64,000 nucleotides of DNA from Pseudomonadota bacterium (GTDB taxonomy: Bacteria; Desulfobacterota; Desulfobulbia; Desulfobulbales; Desulfocapsaceae): assembly GCA_023412495.1 (NCBI GenBank), contig JAEYNP010000139.1:62001-126000 (forward strand). The letters are read 5' to 3'. A program made the position numbers and the translations under genes. This document shows, piece by piece, positions 1-9,015 of the stretch. The notes under the pieces were generated by a model. The model ran no database searches, was not told the origin of the DNA, and was given only the letters and a program-made list of their open reading frames with translations. Position 1 is the stretch's first letter, and the number at the start of each line of letters is the position of its first letter.

Positions 1-567
1 CTCCGTCCTTTGCCAGGTGAGAATTCGACCAATGGTGCGCCAGTTGGCAAGACCCAAATAATAGAGGAAATGTCCAAAGAGCAGCGGGCGTCGAGGCAAG
101 GGTCCGTTGTAATATCCGTCAATCGACAGTAATGGCCCTCTTTTTTCATCTTCGGAGAGGATTATCGGGTGTAGTCTGCGATGTAGACCCATGACATCCT
201 CAAACGTATGTGTGGCATGACCTTGACCGGGGCCTCGCTGCTTGGAATTCTGCTTTTGTCGAATGGCGTCCTCAAATACATTTGTCTGGAAGGATTCTGC
301 TTGTGTCTGTAATGCCCTGTTCATCAGGTAAGAGCGTAGAGTCTCGTATGCTTCCTGCACTGCCTGGAATTGTTCTGCACCCCGTCTGAGGGAGCAAGTG
401 TCCATACCGATCAGTCGGTCGGGATGGGTCTCAAGCACCCGTTTGCGATAAGCGCTTTTCACGCCACCCATCTGAAGGTAGTCGAGGAATTGCCGGGAAA
501 CATCAAGTTCCGCACCGAAGAGTATTTCACAAGACCGTAAGAGTTGTTTTTCGCAGATCTCTGCCAT
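1..567 (-). CDS. J-domain (DnaJ-like) protein, N-terminal part, cut by window edge
   Basis: The minus strand is open from an ATG at 567 to the left edge (189 codons, no stop), so the C-terminus lies outside the window. Residues about 28-80 form a J domain: a helix II ending in ETHPDR, with the HPD motif that stimulates DnaK ATPase, followed by a helix III of the type EQFQAVQEAYETLR. The rest, rich in Arg and Leu, is not a recognised domain and lacks the Gly/Phe-rich and zinc-finger regions of true DnaJ, so this is a specialised co-chaperone rather than DnaJ itself. AAAGGAT lies about 8 bases upstream of the ATG, supporting the start. It lies 68 bases beyond the stop codon of cheB on the same strand and could be the last gene of that operon or separate. 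Its client is unknown. Confidence 0.8.
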   Translation of the reverse strand, partial: MAEICEKQLLRSCEILFGAELDVSRQFLDYLQMGGVKSAYRKRVLETHPDRLIGMDTCSLRRGAEQFQAVQEAYETLRSYLMNRALQTQAESFQTNVFEDAIRQKQNSKQRGPGQGHATHTFEDVMGLHRRLHPIILSEDEKRGPLLSIDGYYNGPLPRRPLLFGHFLYYLGLANWRTIGRILTWQRTE

Positions 568-635
568 AGAGCCGATCCTTTTTAAGGGACGAAAAATACT
601 TGCTGTTGCAACCCGGCAACGTAAGACCGACGGTC

Positions 636-2222
<1,587 letters not shown>

Positions 2223-2226
<4 letters not shown>

Positions 2227-3152
2227 GTTTTTAAATACACCGTTGACCCGACCGACTTGAAATCAGCGTTTATCCCATTCAAGGTTTCCGAATGTCCGAG
2301 GAAAAGATAGCCGTTCGGCCTCAGTTGCTGGTGGAATTTTCGCATGAGGGTCTGCTGGGTCGGTTTATCGAAATAAATTACAACATTCCGGCAGAAGACA
2401 ATATCCATTTTCTCAGCTATCCCGAAATCGGGGTCCATGAAATTTATCCGTCGAAAGGAGACCTTGGATCGGAGTTCCGGACAGATGCGGACCAGGGGAT
2501 TCTCCCTGTCCTTGCTCCGCATCAGGTATTTTTTCTTTATAGGCATGGCTATGTCGGAGGTCCGGTCATCGAGGTATACGGCTTTCCGAGCAGTCTCGAG
2601 AATCCTGGTGCTGATGTCGGAGGCCAGTATGGTATAGTGGAAATCTCTATGCTTGCAGGCGAACTCCTCCAACACCATGGCCAGGGTATATGGCTCCTCT
2701 CCGCTCGAACAGCCGGCACTCCAGACGCGCACCGGGTTGGCGCGGCTCACATCCCGTTTCTTTAGAAGAGTTGGCAGCGTCGTACGGGTAAGAAACTCGA
2801 AATGGCCTGGCTCCCTGAAGAAGTCGGTTTTGTTGGTGGTCACCACATCGATCAGGTGGATGATTTCCACTTTCTGCCCTTGCTCGCTGAAAACGAATTC
2901 GCCGTACTGTTCGAAAGAGGAAAATCCTAGGGACTTCAAACGCTTGTGCAGACGGGATTCCAGCATAGTCTTCTTTGAGGGCGGAAGCTGAATGCCGACT
3001 TGGTCGTATATGAAGGAGCTGAACTGTTGGAATTCGCTGCTTCTCATTTTCACAGGTGCTCTAGGAATCATGTTTTCTGACTCGGGTGAAGAGGCGGTGG
3101 AAAAAACTCCATGAACTCTGCATGGTGAAAAGCCCGCCATACCGCCGTTCAC
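2223..3152 (-). CDS. cheR: CheR chemoreceptor methyltransferase
   Basis: CheR methylates receptor glutamates using S-adenosylmethionine. The N-terminal helical domain (about 38-100, SEFQQFSSFIYDQVGIQL) is followed by the SAM-binding domain with the motif VWSAGCSSGEEPYTLAM and the later VFCRNVVIYFD. The start is uncertain. A GTG at 3152 has AGGAAG 7 bases upstream, just after the cheW stop, and gives 309 aa with an unusual 30-residue lead. ATGs at 3071 and 3047 would give more typical N-termini but lack clear ribosome binding sites. cheD overlaps the stop by 4 bases. The adjacent MCP ends in EFERY, a possible docking peptide for this enzyme. Confidence 0.95.
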
Positions 3153-3178
3153 GGAGGTTCTTCCTAAATATCTTATCG

Positions 3179-3667
3179 TTACTGTACTGTACTGGCCTGC
3201 AGCTCGGTGAGCTCCTTGACGGAAAAAATTTTATCGATATCGAGGATCATCACGAAGTTGTTCTCTACCTTGCCCATACCTTTGATGAATTCGGTGTTCA
3301 GCTTTGTGCCGAGCCGGGGCGGCGGTTCGATGAGATCCGGTTCCATCTCCACCACCTCCTGCACCGAATCGGCGAGAATCCCAAGGACGAGGGTCTCGCC
3401 GTCAAGATTGACCTCGACCACGATGATACAGGTGTTGATGGTCTGTTCGGTCCTCTCCATGGCAAAGGACAGCTTCATGTCGATGACCGGCACCACGCTC
3501 CCCCGAAGATTGATGACACCGCGCATGTAATCAGGGGTCTGGGGGACTTTGGTGATGGTCGTCAATTCCAGGATCTCCCTGACCTTGGCGACATCGAAGG
3601 CAAAGATCTCGTCGGCCAGCTTGAAGGTCAGGTATTGTACGGTTGCGGTTATTCCTGCCACGCTCAT
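3179..3667 (-). CDS. cheW: CheW coupling protein
   Basis: CheW links chemoreceptors to the CheA kinase at the membrane-associated array. The whole 162-aa protein is one CheW domain. It shows the usual pattern: YLTFKLADEIFAFDVAKVREIL, then MRGVINLRGSVVPVIDM, and ILADSVQEV in the second subdomain. The ATG at 3667 is preferred over the in-frame TTG at 3673 because GAGGAG then sits 9 bases upstream rather than 3. It lies between the MCP gene (71 bases upstream) and cheR (26 bases downstream) on the same strand, which is consistent with a dedicated signalling complex encoded by the operon. Confidence 0.96.
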   Translation of the reverse strand: MSVAGITATVQYLTFKLADEIFAFDVAKVREILELTTITKVPQTPDYMRGVINLRGSVVPVIDMKLSFAMERTEQTINTCIIVVEVNLDGETLVLGILADSVQEVVEMEPDLIEPPPRLGTKLNTEFIKGMGKVENNFVMILDIDKIFSVKELTELQASTVQ

Positions 3668-3738
3668 GGGCAATTACTCCTCTTTGTCGACTAAATTGTG
3701 CTGTATGGCCCCTTGGAGACGGCCCGAGTATTTTTCTC

Positions 3739-5577
3739 TCAATATCTTTCAAATTCTTCGTCGAGATGGTCCTGCCTGGCCGTCCCTCCGAGATCGAGAT
3801 GGATTGCGTCTTTATTAGACGCGGATTTCGGTTTAGGCGGTGCCGGCTTGGCTCCGGCTGCAGGTTTGTGCGTCAGCGTGTGACCGATCTGGATGTGCTT
3901 CTGCGGGTAAGCTTGAAAAGAACCCTGGGCCTGGCGGCGCTTGCCGGTATCGAGGGTGAAGAAGGCGATGGTCGCCTTCAGCTGTTCGGCCTGGCTTGAC
4001 AGCTCCTCGGTGGTGGAAGCCATTTCCTCGGCCGCCCCGGCATTCTGCTGAATGACCTGGTCGAGCTGCTGGATGGCCTTGTTGATCTGGTCGGCGCCGG
4101 TATCCTGCTCCTTGCTGGAGGAGCTGATCTCCTGGACCAGTTCCGCGGTCTTCTGAATGTCGGGCAGCATCTTATTCAGCATATCGCCGGCCTGCTCGGC
4201 GATGGCCACGCTTGAAGTGGAGAGCTGGCTGATCTCGCCGGCCGCCGCCTGACTCCGTTCCGCAAGCTTTCTCACCTCGGAGGCGACCACGGCAAAGCCC
4301 TTGCCGTGTTCCCCGGCCCGGGCAGCCTCGATGGCGGCATTCAGGGCGAGGAGATTGGTCTGGCGGGCGATCTCCTCTATGATGCTGATCTTTGTGGCTA
4401 TATCCTTCATGGCCGTGACCGTCTCGATCACCGCCTGACCGCCGCTCTGAGCATCGGAGGCACTCTTGATGGCGATCTTCTCGGTCTGCATGGCGTTGTC
4501 GGTGTTCTGGCGGATGTTCGAAGCCATTTCTTCCATACTGGAGGAAATCTCCTCGGCGCTCGCCGCCTGTTCGGTCGCCCCCTGGGACATCTGCTGGGCG
4601 GTGGAGGACATCTCCTGGGCGCCGGTGGCGACGTTGTCGGCGGCGGCCTGCACCTCGGTGACCACCTCTTTCAGCTTATCGACCATGTCGGCCAAGGCGC
4701 CTATGAGCTCGTCCTTGTCGCTGCGCTTTTTCAGGTCGACCATAAGGTTGCCCTGGGCGACTTTCTGGGCATTGGCAGTGATGCCATTGAAGGCCCCGAC
4801 CATCTTGGCCATGGCGGCCATGACGCTCGTCTTGTCGCCTGCGGCAAGGGTTATCTCCCGGGAAAGATCGCCCACGGCAACCAGATTGGCGATCTCGCCA
4901 ACCTCTTTCGGATCGCCGCCCAACTGCCGAAGAACGATTCGCGCTATTATCAAGCCGAGGCCGATTGCCAGCAGCACACCTAGCACCGAGAGAGCGGACA
5001 TGACAGTCCCTGCTTTTTTCGCAGTGGCGGTGTTCTCGTCAGAAGTTTTTTTCGCCAATTCGATCTTGGCATCCAGCAGTTTTTGGATGGCATCCTGTTC
5101 CTCTCGAGCTGCCTTGGCACCTTCGCCGCTCAATAAGGCCGCAGCCTCGTCCATACGTTGCTCTTTCACAAAAGTCATTACCTTATCGAGCATTTGGCCA
5201 TAGACGACGCGAGTTTTCTTGAACTCTTCATAGAGCCTTCTGCCATCTTCGGTCAGTATGGTTTTTTCATAATTTTCTGCATGTTTTTCTATGGCTTCCC
5301 GATATTGTTTGATGCGGTCGAGATGTTCTTCTCTCTTCTCCGAAGTGGTTGCGAGCAGAATATCCCGGCCGTTCACCCTGATGCGCTGGAAGTATGTCGA
5401 GATCTGGGCCAGATCACCCAGCGGCTCGGTCATATTTGTATACAGCAAGGTGTCGGCTTTCTCTATTTTATTGATGTTGTAAATCCCAAACCCGCCGATG
5501 ATTCCGGCAATTATCGCCACTGTTATGAAACCGGCCAACAGCTTCGCCTTCAGGGACATATTTTCAAACCAAGCCAT
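3739..5577 (-). CDS. Methyl-accepting chemotaxis protein with 4-helix-bundle sensor and C-terminal EFERY
   Basis: A transmembrane chemoreceptor of 612 aa. TM1 is at about residues 13-33. It is followed by a periplasmic four-helix bundle of the 4HB_MCP type (about 34-190, charged helices with [12 protein letters not shown] near the start), TM2 (about 191-213), HAMP, and a long cytoplasmic coiled coil. The signalling tip has the classic [20 protein letters not shown] sequence that contacts CheA and CheW. After the coiled coil there is a low-complexity basic/Pro-Ala linker ([15 protein letters not shown]). The protein then ends in DEEFERY, which fits the x-[HFYW]-x-x-[HFYW] pattern of CheR/CheB docking pentapeptides. 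The ligand cannot be told from sequence. The gene sits between cheA and cheW, so this is probably the dedicated receptor of the operon. Confidence 0.95.
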   Translation of the reverse strand: MAWFENMSLKAKLLAGFITVAIIAGIIGGFGIYNINKIEKADTLLYTNMTEPLGDLAQISTYFQRIRVNGRDILLATTSEKREEHLDRIKQYREAIEKHAENYEKTILTEDGRRLYEEFKKTRVVYGQMLDKVMTFVKEQRMDEAAALLSGEGAKAAREEQDAIQKLLDAKIELAKKTSDENTATAKKAGTVMSALSVLGVLLAIGLGLIIARIVLRQLGGDPKEVGEIANLVAVGDLSREITLAAGDKTSVMAAMAKMVGAFNGITANAQKVAQGNLMVDLKKRSDKDELIGALADMVDKLKEVVTEVQAAADNVATGAQEMSSTAQQMSQGATEQAASAEEISSSMEEMASNIRQNTDNAMQTEKIAIKSASDAQSGGQAVIETVTAMKDIATKISIIEEIARQTNLLALNAAIEAARAGEHGKGFAVVASEVRKLAERSQAAAGEISQLSTSSVAIAEQAGDMLNKMLPDIQKTAELVQEISSSSKEQDTGADQINKAIQQLDQVIQQNAGAAEEMASTTEELSSQAEQLKATIAFFTLDTGKRRQAQGSFQAYPQKHIQIGHTLTHKPAAGAKPAPPKPKSASNKDAIHLDLGGTARQDHLDEEFERY

Positions 5578-5626
5578 TTTTCTCCTCCTTGTGTAAGTTG
5601 TTGCAGATTAGCTTTTGTCTATCTGT

Positions 5627-7759
5627 CTAGTGGATAACCTTGCTGCTTCTCGTTTTGATGCTTTCAAGCTCAATGTCTTCCGCCATCTTCGATAGATCCG
5701 CAGGCGAAAGGATCAAGGCCACCGAGCCGTCACCAAGGATGGTGGCCCCGGAGATCCCCTTGACATCCTGATACAGCACCCCGAGTGGCTTGATCACCGT
5801 CTGGTGCTCGCCGACCACGAAATCGACGACGAAGCCGATGCGGGTATTCTGCACCGCGACAATGACGATCTGCTCGACCTCGGGCCGCTCGCCCTCGATG
5901 GCGAACTGGTCCCGCAAGCATATGTAGGGCGTCAGATTGCCGCGGACATTGGCGACATTGCGGCCGTGGGATACCCTGATGTCCTCCCTCGACAGCTCCA
6001 CGCACTCCTCGATGGCGGCGAGCGGCAGGACGAAATGGCTGTCGCCGATCTTCACCAGCAGGCTCTCGATGATAGCGAGCGTCAGCGGGATCTTGAGGGT
6101 GATGGTGGTGCCCTCGCCCAGCCTGCTGTCCACCACGATGGTGCCGCGCAGGGACTCGATACCGCGCTTGACCACGTCCATGCCGACGCCGCGGCCGGAG
6201 ACGCTCGTCACCTTTGCCGCCATGGAAAAGCCGGGGGCGAAGATGTAGCCGTAAATTTCCTGGTCGGTCATTTCGGCATTGGGCGAGACCATCCCCAGCT
6301 CGATGGCTTTCTTGTGGATGGCGTCGCGGTTGATACCGGCGCCGTCGTCGTAGATGGTGATGAGCACCGAGTCGCCGGCGTGTTCCGCCCCCAGACGGAT
6401 AGTGCCGGAGGCGGGCTTGCCGAGCGCGACGCGCCTCTCCGGCGTCTCGATCCCGTGGTCGATGGAGTTGCGGATGATATGGACCAGCGGGTCGTTGAGC
6501 TTTTCTATGACGGTCTTGTCCAGCTCCGTCTCCGCGCCGAAGGTCTCCATCTCGATCTCCTTGCCCAGTTCCTGGGAGAGGTCGCGCACCAGCCGCTTGA
6601 ACTTGCTGAAGGTGGAACCGATGGGCAGCATGCGAATGTTGAGCGCGGTGTCCCGCAGCTCGTTGGTGAGACGCTCCACCTCCTCGGCGATGGAGATGAA
6701 GGTGGCGTCGCGCTGCTGATTGGCGACCTGGGTGAGGCGGGCCTGGACAGTGACCATCTCGCCCACCAGATTGACCAGCTGGTCGAGGCGCTCCGCCGGC
6801 ACCCGGATTGATGCAGCGGTTTCGGGAGTCGCTCGCTCCTGGCGGACTGCCTTCACCTGCTGCTGTTCTGCCAGCGCCGACCTGACCTTTTCTTCCGTGA
6901 CCGTCCCTTTTTCGACCAGCAGCTCGCCGACAGGCTTCTGGCTCTCGAGGGCGCGCTGCAGCTCGTCAGGGGTAATGTCGCCCCGATCGATGAGGATTTC
7001 GCCCAGTTTCTTGTAGCTTTCGACCTCCTGTCCGGCCGGGTCGTCGATCAGTTTGATGCCGATCCGGCAATCATCCTCGACGAAGATGAAGACATCCCGG
7101 ATAGCCGCCTCGCCGCGGGCTGTGGTGAGGACGATGTCCCAATAGAGATAGCAGTGCTCGGGGATGAGGCTGTCAAGCGGCGGCACTGCATCGAAGTGAG
7201 CCGTGACGGTACACTTCCCCAGGCTGTGGAGTTCGCCCAGCAGGGAGAGGGGGTTGCTGCCGCAGATAAGCAGTTCCCGGTTCGGCTCAAAGCGTATCCG
7301 CCAGGTCTGCAACACCTCCTGCGGTTTCTTCTCCGTGACTTCAGGTAAAGGAGGCTCCTGCCCGTTTCCCGCCCCACCCTGCCGCGTGGTCAGCTTTCTC
7401 AGGCTGGCGATGATCTCGTCGCCAACGCTATTGTCGATCTCGCCGATTCCGGCCGAAGCGTCCAGCAGAGCGGAAATGTGGTCCCTGGACTGCAGCGTGA
7501 GATTGAGCAGTTCTTTCGTCACCTTCATCTTGCCGTTGCGGACCAGGTCGAACACGGTCTCCACCTCGTGGGTGAAAGCGGCGATTTCATCGAAGCCGAA
7601 CATCGCGCCGGACCCTTTGATGGTATGCATGGCCCGGAAGACCCTGCTGATCAGTTCATGATCGTCCGGGGTCTCCTCCAGCTCAAGCAGCGAGGTCTCC
7701 AGTTCGGCGAGCAGCTCTGTCGCTTCTTCGCGATAGACGGCGATATGTTGTTCGATCAT
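5627..7759 (-). CDS. cheA: CheA chemotaxis histidine kinase with MshEN-like insert
   Basis: CheA autophosphorylates and feeds CheY and CheB. The 710-aa order is as follows. HPt/P1 occupies about 1-120, with His45 in AMHTIKGSG. A P2-like region (about 150-240) follows. Two tandem units at 251-299 (KLGEILIDRGDITPDELQ, then PVGELLVEKGTVTEE) resemble the c-di-GMP-binding MshEN repeat. The P3 dimerisation helices (about 318-385, VPAERLDQLVNLVGEM) come next. The ATPase domain has N box HIIRNSIDHG, the DDGAGI G1 box and GRGVGMDVV. A CheW-like P5 domain ends near residue 700. The ATG at 7759, not the upstream in-frame start at 7816, has GGAGGAA 8 bases before it. cheY ends 60 bases upstream and the MCP begins 49 bases downstream. 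Confidence 0.96.
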   Translation of the reverse strand: MIEQHIAVYREEATELLAELETSLLELEETPDDHELISRVFRAMHTIKGSGAMFGFDEIAAFTHEVETVFDLVRNGKMKVTKELLNLTLQSRDHISALLDASAGIGEIDNSVGDEIIASLRKLTTRQGGAGNGQEPPLPEVTEKKPQEVLQTWRIRFEPNRELLICGSNPLSLLGELHSLGKCTVTAHFDAVPPLDSLIPEHCYLYWDIVLTTARGEAAIRDVFIFVEDDCRIGIKLIDDPAGQEVESYKKLGEILIDRGDITPDELQRALESQKPVGELLVEKGTVTEEKVRSALAEQQQVKAVRQERATPETAASIRVPAERLDQLVNLVGEMVTVQARLTQVANQQRDATFISIAEEVERLTNELRDTALNIRMLPIGSTFSKFKRLVRDLSQELGKEIEMETFGAETELDKTVIEKLNDPLVHIIRNSIDHGIETPERRVALGKPASGTIRLGAEHAGDSVLITIYDDGAGINRDAIHKKAIELGMVSPNAEMTDQEIYGYIFAPGFSMAAKVTSVSGRGVGMDVVKRGIESLRGTIVVDSRLGEGTTITLKIPLTLAIIESLLVKIGDSHFVLPLAAIEECVELSREDIRVSHGRNVANVRGNLTPYICLRDQFAIEGERPEVEQIVIVAVQNTRIGFVVDFVVGEHQTVIKPLGVLYQDVKGISGATILGDGSVALILSPADLSKMAEDIELESIKTRSSKVIH
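6863..7009 (-). repeat. MshEN-like tandem protein repeat within cheA
   Basis: This stretch encodes CheA residues 251-299: two back-to-back 24-residue units. Each follows the pattern (K/P)(L/V)GExL(I/V)xxGx(I/V)TxxxxxxALxxQ, which is the pattern of the MshEN/T2SS-E N-terminal nucleotide-binding repeat. In known MshEN domains the two units are separated by about five residues; here only a Lys lies between them, so the domain is compact. The match is by eye. Confidence 0.5.
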
Positions 7760-7819
7760 TGTGTCGATTCCTCCGGAGGAGTGATTTGCCAGGCAGCCAG
7801 ACGCCGGGCATTCCAACCG

Positions 7820-8185
7820 TTATCCCAAAACCTTTTTCACTACCGCAAGCAGCTGCTCGGGTTTGAACGGCTTGACTATCCAGCCCGTAGCGCCGGCCGC
7901 CTTGCCTTCGGCCTTCTTGCTGTCCTGGGATTCCGTGGTCAGCATGATGATGGGAACGAACTTGTTGATCGCTCCGGCACGTACTCCCTTGATCAGGCCG
8001 AGCCCATCCAGGTTCGGCATGTTGAGGTCGGTCAGCAGCATGTCCACTTTCTTGCCGGATAGTTTTTGCAGGGCATCCTTGCCGTCGACCGCCTCGATCA
8101 CCTCGTAGCCGTTCTGCTTGAGAGTGAATGAAACCATTTGTCTTACGCTTGCCGAATCATCCGCGGTCATTATCAACTTACTCAT
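7820..8185 (-). CDS. cheY: CheY-like single-domain response regulator
   Basis: A 121-aa stand-alone receiver domain, the likely motor-binding output of the pathway. The acidic pair is in MTADDSASVRQM, the phosphoacceptor Asp53 in LLTDLNMPNLDG, the switch Thr83/84 in MLTTES and the conserved Lys105 in VKPFKP. The ATG at 8185 is preferred to the in-frame TTG at 8188, with GGAGG 8 bases upstream. The start overlaps the end of the STAS gene by 8 bases, and cheA follows after 60 bases. The KPF motif and length are typical of operon-encoded CheY. Confidence 0.95.
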   Translation of the reverse strand: MSKLIMTADDSASVRQMVSFTLKQNGYEVIEAVDGKDALQKLSGKKVDMLLTDLNMPNLDGLGLIKGVRAGAINKFVPIIMLTTESQDSKKAEGKAAGATGWIVKPFKPEQLLAVVKKVLG

Positions 8186-8567
8186 CAACTGTTCCTCCGA
8201 ACTTGCGAAAACATGCGGTGTTGTTGTACTTACATTGTTCCCGGCGCTCCGAACCGGCCGCGACAGCCAAATCGAGCAGCGCCTGCGGCAGCGCCCCCCG
8301 GAGGAAGAACCGCCTCCCTGCCGTTGTGGCGGTCCGGCAGGCAGAGCAGAAAAGCTGCAGAGCGGTAATGTCCACTTGAACCGACTCCGGAAATTCGATT
8401 ATGACGGTTTGCGCCTCCGCGATCGCCTGTTGCACCTTGCCGGCGAAATCGCCAATTGTTTCGATGGTCAACCTCTCTCCGCTCAAGATGACCATTTCAG
8501 TGCGGTCGCCGCTCGCAGCTTCCCAGTTCCCCTCTTTTGTCTTTTCAGTTCCTTTTACCATCGCCAT
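8178..8567 (-). CDS. STAS-domain protein of the chemotaxis operon
   Basis: A 129-aa protein with one STAS domain. A beta strand VILSGERLTIETIGDFAGKV is followed by an alternating alpha/beta pattern and the signature VQVDITALQLFCSACRTA. STAS signatures usually carry D-S/T-x-G-L with a phosphorylatable Ser/Thr. Here D-I-T-A-L has a Thr one residue later, so phospho-control is uncertain. Homologous small STAS proteins commonly sit beside cheY/cheA in deltaproteobacterial che operons; their exact role there is not settled. GGAGG lies 4 bases before the ATG at 8567 and 10 before a second ATG at 8561. It overlaps cheY by 8 bases, suggesting coupling. Confidence 0.8.
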   Translation of the reverse strand: MAMVKGTEKTKEGNWEAASGDRTEMVILSGERLTIETIGDFAGKVQQAIAEAQTVIIEFPESVQVDITALQLFCSACRTATTAGRRFFLRGALPQALLDLAVAAGSERREQCKYNNTACFRKFGGTVDE

Positions 8568-8582
8568 GCGTCCTCCCTTAAT

Positions 8583-8990
8583 CTAACGGCGTGTAGCGGC
8601 GGCGTTCAGGAAACGGCCGAGCTCAGCATCCGTCTGCAGGATATGGCTTGTCAACCATTCATACAAAAAACCTAATATTTCGAGAAAATACACTTTCCTA
8701 CTCTGAAAATCGGCGTGCATTTCCCCCACCCGGCGGATGAACTCGGCATGTTCCCGCTTATGGGTCGCCGCCTGCGGGTAATTATTTTCCTGCATCCGCT
8801 GCTCCTCTGCGGAGAAGTGGTAGGTTGCGTAGTCGATCAGCTCGTGCAAGAGCTTGTTCAACTCGCCGTGCGGCGAGAACTGCAGAAAATTATCGTAGGC
8901 TTTGTTCAATAAGGCGACGAGATGCCGATGATGCTCATCGATTTGCTCCACGTCGATCGAATAGCGGTTTTCCCATGTGAATATGGGCAT
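8583..8990 (-). CDS. Bacteriohemerythrin in the chemotaxis operon
   Basis: A 135-aa single-domain hemerythrin, a four-helix protein with a non-haem diiron site that binds oxygen. The ligand pattern is complete: His in IDEHHRHL (residues 20/21), His58 and Glu62 (HFSAEE), His77 and His81 (HKREH), and His116 with Asp121 (HILQTD). The open frame extends to 9125, but the upstream part overlaps the neighbouring gene and looks non-coding. The ATG at 8990 starts the standard MPIFTWENRYSIDVEQID and has AAGGAGA 5 bases upstream. It lies between the CheZ/MCP-like gene and the STAS gene, 15 bases before the latter, so it probably belongs to the operon and may serve oxygen sensing or buffering near the receptor array. 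Confidence 0.93.
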   Translation of the reverse strand: MPIFTWENRYSIDVEQIDEHHRHLVALLNKAYDNFLQFSPHGELNKLLHELIDYATYHFSAEEQRMQENNYPQAATHKREHAEFIRRVGEMHADFQSRKVYFLEILGFLYEWLTSHILQTDAELGRFLNAAATRR

Positions 8991-9015
8991 ATATTTCTCC
9001 TTGCAGGTTTTTGTG

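Noticed and set aside
5627..7816. Upstream CheA start at 7816
   Set aside because: The ATG at 7759 has a strong Shine-Dalgarno and gives the normal HPt N-terminus.
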